DNA of 56,297 nt from the IMG/VR virus record IMGVR_UViG_3300029915_000033, positions 1-56,297 of that record. The stretch is one strand, 5' to 3'. Position 1 is the stretch's first letter. Every line of letters begins with the position of its first letter. Source of the DNA: a virus. Shown one piece after another: positions 50,893-56,297 of the stretch. The position numbers were made by a program, and so were the translations under genes. The notes under the pieces are model-generated. The model was not told where the DNA came from. It saw nothing but the letters and a program-made list of their open reading frames with translations, and searched no databases.

Positions 50893-51053
50893 TTATTTGT
50901 ATCCAGAATGAACTTTTTAATGACGGGATTAGGCTTGTCTAAATTCTTCTGGATTTCTGAAAGATTTTTAACTACGGCCCTAATAGTGAGGATACCAAAA
51001 AGAATCCATAAACAACATAATGCTAACCTGGACATTTCTCCACCTTTATTCAT
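50889..51053 (-). CDS. Small membrane protein
   Basis: 54 residues from ATG 51053. A hydrophobic segment MSRLALCCLWILFGILTIRA (about 7-26) follows a short polar N-terminus; the C-terminus is Lys/Asn-rich. An internal ATG at 51034 has GGAG too close upstream. Probable single-pass membrane protein. Function unknown. Confidence 0.5.
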   Translation of the reverse strand: MNKGGEMSRLALCCLWILFGILTIRAVVKNLSEIQKNLDKPNPVIKKFILDTNK

Positions 51054-51061
51054 TTTGCACC

Positions 51062-51313
51062 CTATAAAAATTTAACTTCGCCAGAGATACTGGTAATATA
51101 AAAATCTAGGAAGTTATCGGAATACGGGACCTTTGGATAGCGTTCTTCAAATTCCTTGAAAAAAGTTTCCATGTCTTTTATGGATGTAAACTTCCGCATC
51201 GCTGGGGTACAATTCTCGACATAGTATACTATATGAAATAATTTGTCTTTAGATTTTTTAATTGTCTTTTTTGCCACTTTATTCTCCAAATTTACTAATA
51301 ACTTTTTCTGCAT
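51062..51313 (-). CDS. Unknown small basic/helical protein
   Basis: 83 residues (KKLLVNLENKVAKKTIKKSK, then HIVYYVENCTPAMRKFTSIK). Highly basic N-terminus with an alternating strand-helix fold after it. Its start overlaps the HAD-like gene by 35 nt; a shorter start within it is possible but no better site is visible. Confidence 0.5.
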   Translation of the reverse strand: MQKKLLVNLENKVAKKTIKKSKDKLFHIVYYVENCTPAMRKFTSIKDMETFFKEFEERYPKVPYSDNFLDFYITSISGEVKFL

Positions 51314-51746
51314 CAGAAAATGTCAGTCCGTTTTTACCATCTACTTGGACCAATCGATCCATATATGGTTCTAGGTCTTTGTCGTCATCAATGATGGTAA
51401 AATTTGTGATCTCTGGATGATGTTTTAAATATAAAGCAACTTCTTGCCCTCTGTACCCATTTTCCAAAATTGGTGTAACACCAACAATGAAAGATGCAGG
51501 TATATTATATTTATCAAACATTTCTTGGAGAGTTTCTAGGCTATACAATTTTCTCCAAGTAGAGGAAATTACTATTTCAACACCAGTAACTTCTTCTAAG
51601 ATATATTTAAGATTCGACATAGAAATGGGATCAAAAGCTTTATGACTAGACGAATTACTCAAACCCAATAGGTTTAAGCGATTGTTGTGAATCATTGATC
51701 CTACGGTAACGAGAGGTCCATCAATATCCAAAAAAATTACTTTCAT
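51279..51746 (-). CDS. HAD-like phosphatase-fold protein
   Basis: 155 residues. Motif I KVIFLDIDGPLV (D-x-D at 7 and 9) gives the catalytic aspartate pair of HAD enzymes; motif II is in VVISSTWRKL (S), and motif III/IV in FTIIDDDKDLEPYMDRLVQVD. These are arranged as in phage HAD proteins related to the Swiss Army Knife RNA-repair HAD family (motif IISSTWR). Likely removes a phosphate, for example from nucleotides or RNA ends. Overlaps the HNH gene start by 4 nt. Confidence 0.75.
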   Translation of the reverse strand: MKVIFLDIDGPLVTVGSMIHNNRLNLLGLSNSSSHKAFDPISMSNLKYILEEVTGVEIVISSTWRKLYSLETLQEMFDKYNIPASFIVGVTPILENGYRGQEVALYLKHHPEITNFTIIDDDKDLEPYMDRLVQVDGKNGLTFSDAEKVISKFGE

Positions 51747-52249
51747 TCTACTCCCTGTCCGGCATATCTTTTTCCCACATTAATCTGACTAATATTTTTA
51801 TGGTTAGTATTCATTCTTTTTGCTATTTCTCTTTGAGACATCCCATCCCTTAGCCATTTTCTAATTTGAATAATCTCTTTTATATTAAAAAGGGATCTAC
51901 TATTCTTTATTCCAATATCATCTGTCCCATGCTCTTTTTTTCTACTAATATTATCAAGACGACTTTCCCATATTAAGTTTGTCGGAATATTGTTTTCAGC
52001 ATTACCATCTAAATGTGAGCAATCCATCCCATCTTGCGGCTTGCCATTAAAAGCTTCGCAAATTAACCTACTTACTAATCTATTATGATGCTCGCCATTT
52101 TTTCTTAAAACTACAGATAGATAAGGAGGCTTAGCACAAATACGGCCCTTCAATTTTCTAGGTTTTATTCTCTTAAAAGAATAAATATATCCGTCGCTAC
52201 CCGCCTTATAATCTAAAAAATCTACAATTTCTTTAAGAATAAGTTTCAT
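51743..52249 (-). CDS. HNH homing endonuclease with helix-turn-helix
   Basis: 168 residues. N-terminal NUMOD4-like part (AGSDGYIYSFKRIKPRKLKG, YLSVVLRKNGEHHNRLVSRL), HNH core (ICEAFNGKP, MDCSHLDGNAENNIPTNLIW) and a C-terminal helix-turn-helix (LRDGMSQREIAKRMNTNHKN, then ISQINVGK). Its start overlaps the next gene's end by 4 nt. It separates two host/metabolism genes in the nucleotide operon and is free-standing. Confidence 0.85.
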   Translation of the reverse strand: MKLILKEIVDFLDYKAGSDGYIYSFKRIKPRKLKGRICAKPPYLSVVLRKNGEHHNRLVSRLICEAFNGKPQDGMDCSHLDGNAENNIPTNLIWESRLDNISRKKEHGTDDIGIKNSRSLFNIKEIIQIRKWLRDGMSQREIAKRMNTNHKNISQINVGKRYAGQGVE

Positions 52250-52470
52250 TTATCACATTTCTTAAGTTGTTTTGCTTCAAATCTTGCATTGACGGTTTCA
52301 TTTTTACAAGTGAGTTGAACATCATACTTAGTTGGAGTTCCGCTCCATTCATCTTGTACAACACCTTTACATCCTTCAAAGAAACCTTCAGTTACGACTA
52401 CGCAATCCTTAAAATGAAATGGGGTCGCTAACATAGTCGCTAACATAAGAACAAAGTTTGTATTCATCAT
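52246..52470 (-). CDS. Secreted or envelope small protein with KOW-like segment
   Basis: 74 residues. N-terminus MMNTNFVLMLATMLATPFHF is a probable signal peptide; the mature part has four cysteines and a strand pattern (DCVVVTEGFFEGCKGVVQDE, then KYDVQLTCKNETV) reminiscent of a small SH3/KOW barrel. It starts 11 nt after a predicted promoter and has AGGAG. Function unknown. Confidence 0.5.
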   Translation of the reverse strand: MMNTNFVLMLATMLATPFHFKDCVVVTEGFFEGCKGVVQDEWSGTPTKYDVQLTCKNETVNARFEAKQLKKCDK

Positions 52471-52480
52471 ATAGAACTCC

Positions 52481-52522
52481 TACTTATAAAATAACAAACA
52501 AATAGTGTTAAGTCAACACTAT
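52481..52522 (-). promoter_or_regulatory. Combined terminator stem and promoter
   Basis: Minus strand: ATAGTGTT-GACTT-AACACTAT (52522-52502) is an 8-bp stem right after the nrdA stop, followed by TTTGTTTGTTATTTT, a terminator-like tract. The same bases give TTGACT (52516-52511), 17-nt spacer and TATTTT (52493-52488), predicting a start near 52481, exactly at AGGAG of the next gene. Confidence 0.5.
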
Positions 52523-54219
52523 CCTTCGCAAGCAAGACAAGAATCACCCTTATCCGCCTGGATACCAGCCATGGTTCTTACGTAGTAGAGGGATTTTAGT
52601 AAATCCTTTTCAAACGCGTACTTATGAACTTCATGGATCCATTGCTCCTCTTCATTAGCGGAAAAGAATAGATTTAATGATTGTCCTTGACAAATCCATT
52701 TTTGACGTTGTTCGGCCAAATCAATTAATACCTTTTGGTTGATTTCGTATGCGGTTTTAAAGACCTGTTTTTCGAGATCATCAAGGAAATCTAAATGTTG
52801 AACAGATCCTTTATTAAAGGCGATTGAATCCAATGTTTCTTGATCGGCCTTACCCTTAGTCTTAAGCAAATCCAGTAGAGTCGGGTTAATTCTTTCAATT
52901 GAGCCTACTTTAGGTAATTTTTGCTCAAAAGAATTTGCTACCCAAGGCTCAATACCTTGACTCTTAGCCCCGGCCATAAAAGCAGAGCTGGTGTTTGGTG
53001 CAATTGCAAGCAAATGAGTATTTCTTAATCCCGTATCTTTGCAGTATTCTGGTTCACCCAAAAGAACGGCCAAATATTGACTGGCTCTTACGGCTTCTTT
53101 TTTAATGTAAGAAAAAATCTTAGCATTTTCTCTGGTAGCCTGAAAACTATCCATAGGAATCATTTTTTCTTGAAGATAGGTGTGGAAACCTAGTAGTCCT
53201 AATCCTAAAGCCCGACTGCGCTCTGCGGATCTAACGACTCGATCCATACCCTTAATTTTATGGCCGCGCTCAATAAGGTCTTGATTTACACAATCCAAAA
53301 AAACAACGGCGTTAAAAACAGAATCTGTACCATGCCATTTATCGAAATTATTCCCGACCATGGAAGAAAGAACGCAGGCCAAGGTATTGTCTGAGTCTGT
53401 GTGCTGGAAAATTTCAGTACAAAGATTTGACTGTTTCGTGGAAAGACCTAATTTAGCGTATTGAGGAGGATCTTGTCGTCTAGCATTATCAATAAATATG
53501 ATGTATGGTTTACCCTTACGTGCTCGCCAAGTAAGAATAGTGGAATAGATCTTCCAAGTTTCGGGATCATTGTTTTTAAGAGCATCCCTAACAGAATCAT
53601 CGCAAATAACACCCAGATGCAACTTGTCATGGGTTTCAAGCATTGGAAGAACTTTCAATAATTCTGCATGCCAAAAATTAATGTAAATTGCGGTTGATCC
53701 TCTACGAAGACTTCCCTGAGAAACCTTGTTTTGAGTATTCCAGTACTTTTCTATCCAATCAATAATTGAATTGGTGTGTCCGCCGCCTGAGATTGGGGCG
53801 TATCCTGGGCGTAGATCAAATAAGGCTGCTGTACCAAAACCATGTTTTGATAGCATGGCGATTTCAAAGTCTGTGTACGCGATATCATACATAGAGTCAC
53901 CTACATAGCTTGCAGAACAACTTACTGCTAGGCCACGGTTGGTGCCTAAGTTCCCCATTACTGGTGTAGAAGGAGCTAAATAGTTATTCCAAAATAGTTC
54001 AAAGAATTTGTTCGACCATTCAGCTTGGTCTGATGGCATATATGCTGCTGCACTATCAGACATGATTCTATAACGTTCTTTAGGGGTCTGATTTGCTAAT
54101 AAGTAGGAGTCTTTCATCATGGCATAAGACATCCAGTTCATCCAATCGGGTGCCTCTCCTTTACTTTTTAAAAGCGCCAATTCTACTTTGATTTCTTCTT
54201 TTGAACTTTTTACTACCAT
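52519..54219 (-). CDS. nrdA: Ribonucleotide reductase large subunit (class I), short form
   Basis: 566 residues against about 760 in E. coli: the N-terminal ATP-cone and helical region are absent. Catalytic residues are present: AVSCSASYVG (C101, first redox cysteine), SNLCTE (N265, C267, E269, active-site triad), CVLSSM (C282, second redox cysteine), LYYVRT near the C-terminus (the radical-transfer Tyr pair) and the C-terminal redox pair CLACEG. It makes dNDPs. It overlaps nrdB by 7 nt, so subunits are co-translated. Loss of the ATP-cone suggests weak or absent dATP feedback inhibition. Confidence 0.92.
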   Translation of the reverse strand: MVVKSSKEEIKVELALLKSKGEAPDWMNWMSYAMMKDSYLLANQTPKERYRIMSDSAAAYMPSDQAEWSNKFFELFWNNYLAPSTPVMGNLGTNRGLAVSCSASYVGDSMYDIAYTDFEIAMLSKHGFGTAALFDLRPGYAPISGGGHTNSIIDWIEKYWNTQNKVSQGSLRRGSTAIYINFWHAELLKVLPMLETHDKLHLGVICDDSVRDALKNNDPETWKIYSTILTWRARKGKPYIIFIDNARRQDPPQYAKLGLSTKQSNLCTEIFQHTDSDNTLACVLSSMVGNNFDKWHGTDSVFNAVVFLDCVNQDLIERGHKIKGMDRVVRSAERSRALGLGLLGFHTYLQEKMIPMDSFQATRENAKIFSYIKKEAVRASQYLAVLLGEPEYCKDTGLRNTHLLAIAPNTSSAFMAGAKSQGIEPWVANSFEQKLPKVGSIERINPTLLDLLKTKGKADQETLDSIAFNKGSVQHLDFLDDLEKQVFKTAYEINQKVLIDLAEQRQKWICQGQSLNLFFSANEEEQWIHEVHKYAFEKDLLKSLYYVRTMAGIQADKGDSCLACEG

Positions 54220-55181
54220 TGTTTTACTTTCCCAAAATTCCAGTTGTTAGTGTACGCTGTTGGAGAACGATCAAAAAAATCAGTTAATTCAATTTGATTG
54301 ATTTTTTTGTAGAACCAACTTGCCACAGGGTTGTAGGAAACTTCGTATATAGGATCAATTCCGATATCTTTCAGTTTTTTGTTAATTCGACTCTTTACGA
54401 AATTTTTTAACTGAGTATCTGTAATTCCCTCAATTTTGCCTGCAGAAAAAATATTGTCAATGATCTTCTCTTCAACTTTCAAAGACTGTTCGGCAATATC
54501 CACGATACGATCTTTGATTGATTCCATTGATATGCCATACTCTTTTGTGAAGGTATTGAATAGCCATGACCCGAAATCTGCATGTAGAGCTTCATCTCGA
54601 ACAGAATATGATAGTCCGGTAAAAGTATTTTTCAATTTATCTTTTGGGGAATGCTGAAAACTAATAAGAAAGGCAAACGAGCTATATAAAATGACACCTT
54701 CAATAAAAGTAAAAGTAGCAAGAGAAACTGCCAAATCTTCATCATTTCCTGAGTTACCTAGAGCCAAGCTCCTTCCAATAAATTCATGTCTTTCTTTCAT
54801 ATCTGGATCTTCCAAAAAAGAAAGGTGGAATTCTTTGGATGACAATCCAAGGCCTTTATTTACTTTGTCGTAAAACAAGCCATGTTGCGATTCGATTGCC
54901 GCGAATGTGGTGGCTGCCATACGGATTTCATGTTGCGGAAAATTTCTATAAACAACATCGATCCAATAGTTATTAACGTGAATTTCATATAACGTGAATA
55001 GTTTCAGTACGGTATTAATACCATGTTTTTCCGAGTCCGTAAACTCTGTATGGTACTGCATTAAATCGCCATCAACTTCAATTTGATCTGCGGTCCATTG
55101 ATGGCTTGCTTGTGCTTTATTGAATTCCAATGCCTTATCATAAACCATTGGACGGAAATTAATCCGGTAGTCTTTTAACAT
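54213..55181 (-). CDS. nrdB: Ribonucleotide reductase small subunit, with a Glu in place of the usual first Asp ligand
   Basis: 322 residues. Metal-site candidates are LYEIHV (E66), AIESQHGLFY (E97, H100, Y104), TFIEG (E161) and RDEALH (E197, H200). The 31-residue gap from position 66 to 97 equals that from Asp84 to Glu115 in E. coli NrdB, so the normal Asp is Glu here, as in class Ic enzymes, while the radical Tyr (Y104, equivalent to Tyr122) is kept. It forms the heterodimeric enzyme with NrdA. No signal for regulation is visible other than operon position. Confidence 0.9.
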   Translation of the reverse strand: MLKDYRINFRPMVYDKALEFNKAQASHQWTADQIEVDGDLMQYHTEFTDSEKHGINTVLKLFTLYEIHVNNYWIDVVYRNFPQHEIRMAATTFAAIESQHGLFYDKVNKGLGLSSKEFHLSFLEDPDMKERHEFIGRSLALGNSGNDEDLAVSLATFTFIEGVILYSSFAFLISFQHSPKDKLKNTFTGLSYSVRDEALHADFGSWLFNTFTKEYGISMESIKDRIVDIAEQSLKVEEKIIDNIFSAGKIEGITDTQLKNFVKSRINKKLKDIGIDPIYEVSYNPVASWFYKKINQIELTDFFDRSPTAYTNNWNFGKVKQW

Positions 55182-55203
55182 CGTTGTGATATCCTATTGT
55201 TGT

Positions 55204-55362
55204 TTATTGATTTGTAAATTTGTATTCGAAGCCTTCTTTATCGTTTAATAGATTGCAATCGGCACAACCCACGAAAGTATCGTTGTATGTAGTTACCGTC
55301 GTCTGACGATGTAATCTAAATAAACAATGGAAGAACCATTTTATTCGATATAAAAATAACAT
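55204..55362 (-). CDS. Small protein with CxxC
   Basis: 52 residues, ATG overlapping the stop of the upstream gene (TAATG). An N-terminal hydrophobic/aromatic segment (LFLYRIKWFFHCLFRLH) and a VGCADCN motif suggest a small membrane-associated or redox/metal protein. It lies directly upstream of nrdB, so a glutaredoxin-like or zinc role could be imagined, but there is no supporting fold. Function unknown. Confidence 0.5.
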   Translation of the reverse strand: MLFLYRIKWFFHCLFRLHRQTTVTTYNDTFVGCADCNLLNDKEGFEYKFTNQ

Positions 55363-55652
55363 TATGTTTCCGTTTTGTCTTCAAGAATTTTAAGTGTTTC
55401 TGCTTTTAAATTATCTGCTAAAATATCTCTATTTTCCACATATAGTTTAGCACAACAAAAACCGCCTGTAAAGAAACAAATAAAAACAAAAAATTGAGAG
55501 TGTACAAAAAGTATATCGGCCAATACGACTAAAAAGTTAGCCAAAAAAAGCAGTGAACTGCATCTTAACATTGATGCGAAAGTTTTAAGAAAATATTTTC
55601 TGTTTAGGTTCTTGAGTTTTTTTAATTGCTCTTCTGTAAAACCGTTATTCAT
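55362..55652 (-). CDS. Membrane protein, two transmembrane segments
   Basis: 96 residues. Polar N-terminus, then two hydrophobic helices (MLRCSSLLFLANFLVVLADI and FLVHSQ-region, SQFFVFICFFTGGFCCAKL) followed by a charged C-terminus. One-base overlap with the upstream gene and one with the next. No family recognised. Confidence 0.55.
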   Translation of the reverse strand: MNNGFTEEQLKKLKNLNRKYFLKTFASMLRCSSLLFLANFLVVLADILFVHSQFFVFICFFTGGFCCAKLYVENRDILADNLKAETLKILEDKTET

Positions 55653-55903
55653 TATCCTACTACCTCTAAGAGAGCCTTCTCAACGTTGACAGATAAAATA
55701 CCGATAGGTAAGATGGAATGAGTAGAATGTAAAATAACGATACGGCTATCTATGGGTCCAGGGTTCAGGATTCTTTCTTTAGGCTGAAAATGATTATTAA
55801 ATTCTTCATAGGAATCCACATCCATCAAAATATATTTTGGTGAACGTCCGTTGCTAATCATGTATTTAAAAATAGCTTCTTCAATATCTTCAATGTTTAT
55901 CAT
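55652..55903 (-). CDS. Unknown phage protein
   Basis: 83 residues, mixed alpha/beta (EEAIFKYMISNGRSPKYILM, then DSRIVILHSTHSILPIGILS). ATGA-type overlap with the upstream gene. Function unknown; belongs to the nucleotide-metabolism operon by position only. Confidence 0.5.
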   Translation of the reverse strand: MINIEDIEEAIFKYMISNGRSPKYILMDVDSYEEFNNHFQPKERILNPGPIDSRIVILHSTHSILPIGILSVNVEKALLEVVG

Positions 55904-56091
55904 AATTTACCCTTCTTTTCCTTATACGCTACGAGAATCCTTTTAATGTATTTATCTACACTATGAGGATCCCCGCCTTCTTCAATCAAAATTTCTGTAA
56001 ATCTATCAAATGCTTCCTGAACATCAGAAATTTCCAGTATTTCCATTATAAAATACTGTTCTTCCTTATTTAACATGAACTTAGAATTCAC
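55900..56091 (-). CDS. Unknown small helical protein
   Basis: 63 residues with GTG start at 56091, in a GTGA overlap with the stop of the upstream gene. Acidic helices (KEEQYFIMEILEISDVQEAF, then FTEILIEEGGDPHSVDKYIK). The next gene overlaps its stop by 4 nt. No function assigned. Confidence 0.5.
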   Translation of the reverse strand: MNSKFMLNKEEQYFIMEILEISDVQEAFDRFTEILIEEGGDPHSVDKYIKRILVAYKEKKGKL

Positions 56092-56219
56092 TGTTTACCA
56101 CCTTGATGTAGAACTAATTTGGGCCGTTTTTTCCTCTTCTTTTTAAAAATAAAACTGAGGCCAATCAATATAAAGGTAATAAGAGGAATTGATAGCAATG
56201 ACATTACTACTATTTGCAT
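56088..56219 (-). CDS. Tiny membrane protein with basic tail
   Basis: 43 residues: one hydrophobic helix (MSLLSIPLITFILIGLSFIF) followed by KKKRKKRPK and a short polar end. A single-span protein with a cytoplasmic basic tail. AAGAGGA lies before the ATG at 56219. It precedes the gene at 55900 in the operon. Confidence 0.5.
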   Translation of the reverse strand: MQIVVMSLLSIPLITFILIGLSFIFKKKRKKRPKLVLHQGGKQ

Positions 56220-56237
56220 CGATTCCTCTTAGGACCA

Positions 56238-56297
56238 TTAAGAAATATTCAGTGCGTGTTTAGTTTCTACTTCGCTTTGAATGAATTTATAAAGAGA
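56238..56297 (-). CDS. 3' end of an unidentified gene (partial)
   Basis: The minus-strand frame enters from the right edge and ends at TAA 56240-56238. Only 19 residues are visible (KFIQSEVETKHALNIS at the end). The start is outside the window. No family can be assigned. Confidence 0.45.
   Translation of the reverse strand, partial: SLYKFIQSEVETKHALNIS

Noticed and set aside
1-56297. tRNA genes
   Set aside because: I saw no cloverleaf with a GTTCGAATC-like T-loop and CCA-side acceptor in the intergenic regions. A tRNA scan would be decisive.
1-56297. Integrase, attachment site or lysogeny module
   Set aside because: No integrase, repressor or excisionase-like gene is visible, and the gene set is that of a lytic phage.

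Overview
This window is part of the genome of a large tailed bacteriophage, most likely a long contractile-tailed (myovirus-type) phage. It holds a baseplate set (a J-like wedge protein, a gp25/LysM-type protein, a hub and a spike), a tape measure, a bank of tail-fibre genes, a T4-like recombination module (SSB, UvsY, UvsX), a DnaB-type helicase, a primase, dUTPase and ribonucleotide reductase. The DNA is AT-rich, genes are tightly packed with ATGA-type overlaps, and no host housekeeping gene is present. Three short proteins have lipobox signal peptides, which fits a Gram-negative host; that is an inference, and I cannot name a close relative.

Layout. 1-12.8 kb (+): recombination and replication genes (SSB, UvsY-like, UvsX; two unknown proteins; helicase; primase-like protein), interspersed with homing endonucleases, then an accessory block (a metallopeptidase-like protein, a CYTH-domain protein, a lipoprotein, a putative MbcA-like protein and a PLP-dependent aminotransferase). 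12.8-24.5 kb (-): tail fibres and adhesins with C1q-like, repeated beta-sandwich, poly-glycine and collagen-like segments, then a GIY-YIG endonuclease. 24.5-29.2 kb (mixed): small zinc-ribbon protein, a broken endonuclease VII, a lytic transglycosylase, a LAGLIDADG endonuclease, a metallophosphoesterase and a DEDDh exonuclease. 29.2-48.3 kb (-): the tail/baseplate cassette, including a 2,097-residue J-like protein. 48.4-50.0 kb (+): small early genes and dUTPase. 50.4-56.3 kb (-): nucleotide metabolism (NrdA/NrdB), a HAD-like protein and small hypotheticals.

The most interesting content is not protein coding. Two RNA-like intergenic regions (3577-3808 and 50050-50253, the second followed by another closed domain up to 50418) share the same ordered sequence blocks, a long-range closing stem and a hairpin whose stem differs compensatorily between the copies. 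They look like two members of one structured RNA family that I do not recognise.

Regulation also shows a pattern. Four plus-strand genes (9797, 40596, 48425, 48659) have a sigma70-like -10 box that would place transcription start exactly on the A of the ATG, so they are predicted to be leaderless. Minus-strand tail operons instead begin with an extended -10 box (TGATATAAK-like) without a clear -35, and five of them carry CAATCTTA about 12-30 nt into the leader. The window has homing-type nucleases of at least five folds, one decayed HNH remnant and one frameshifted endonuclease VII.
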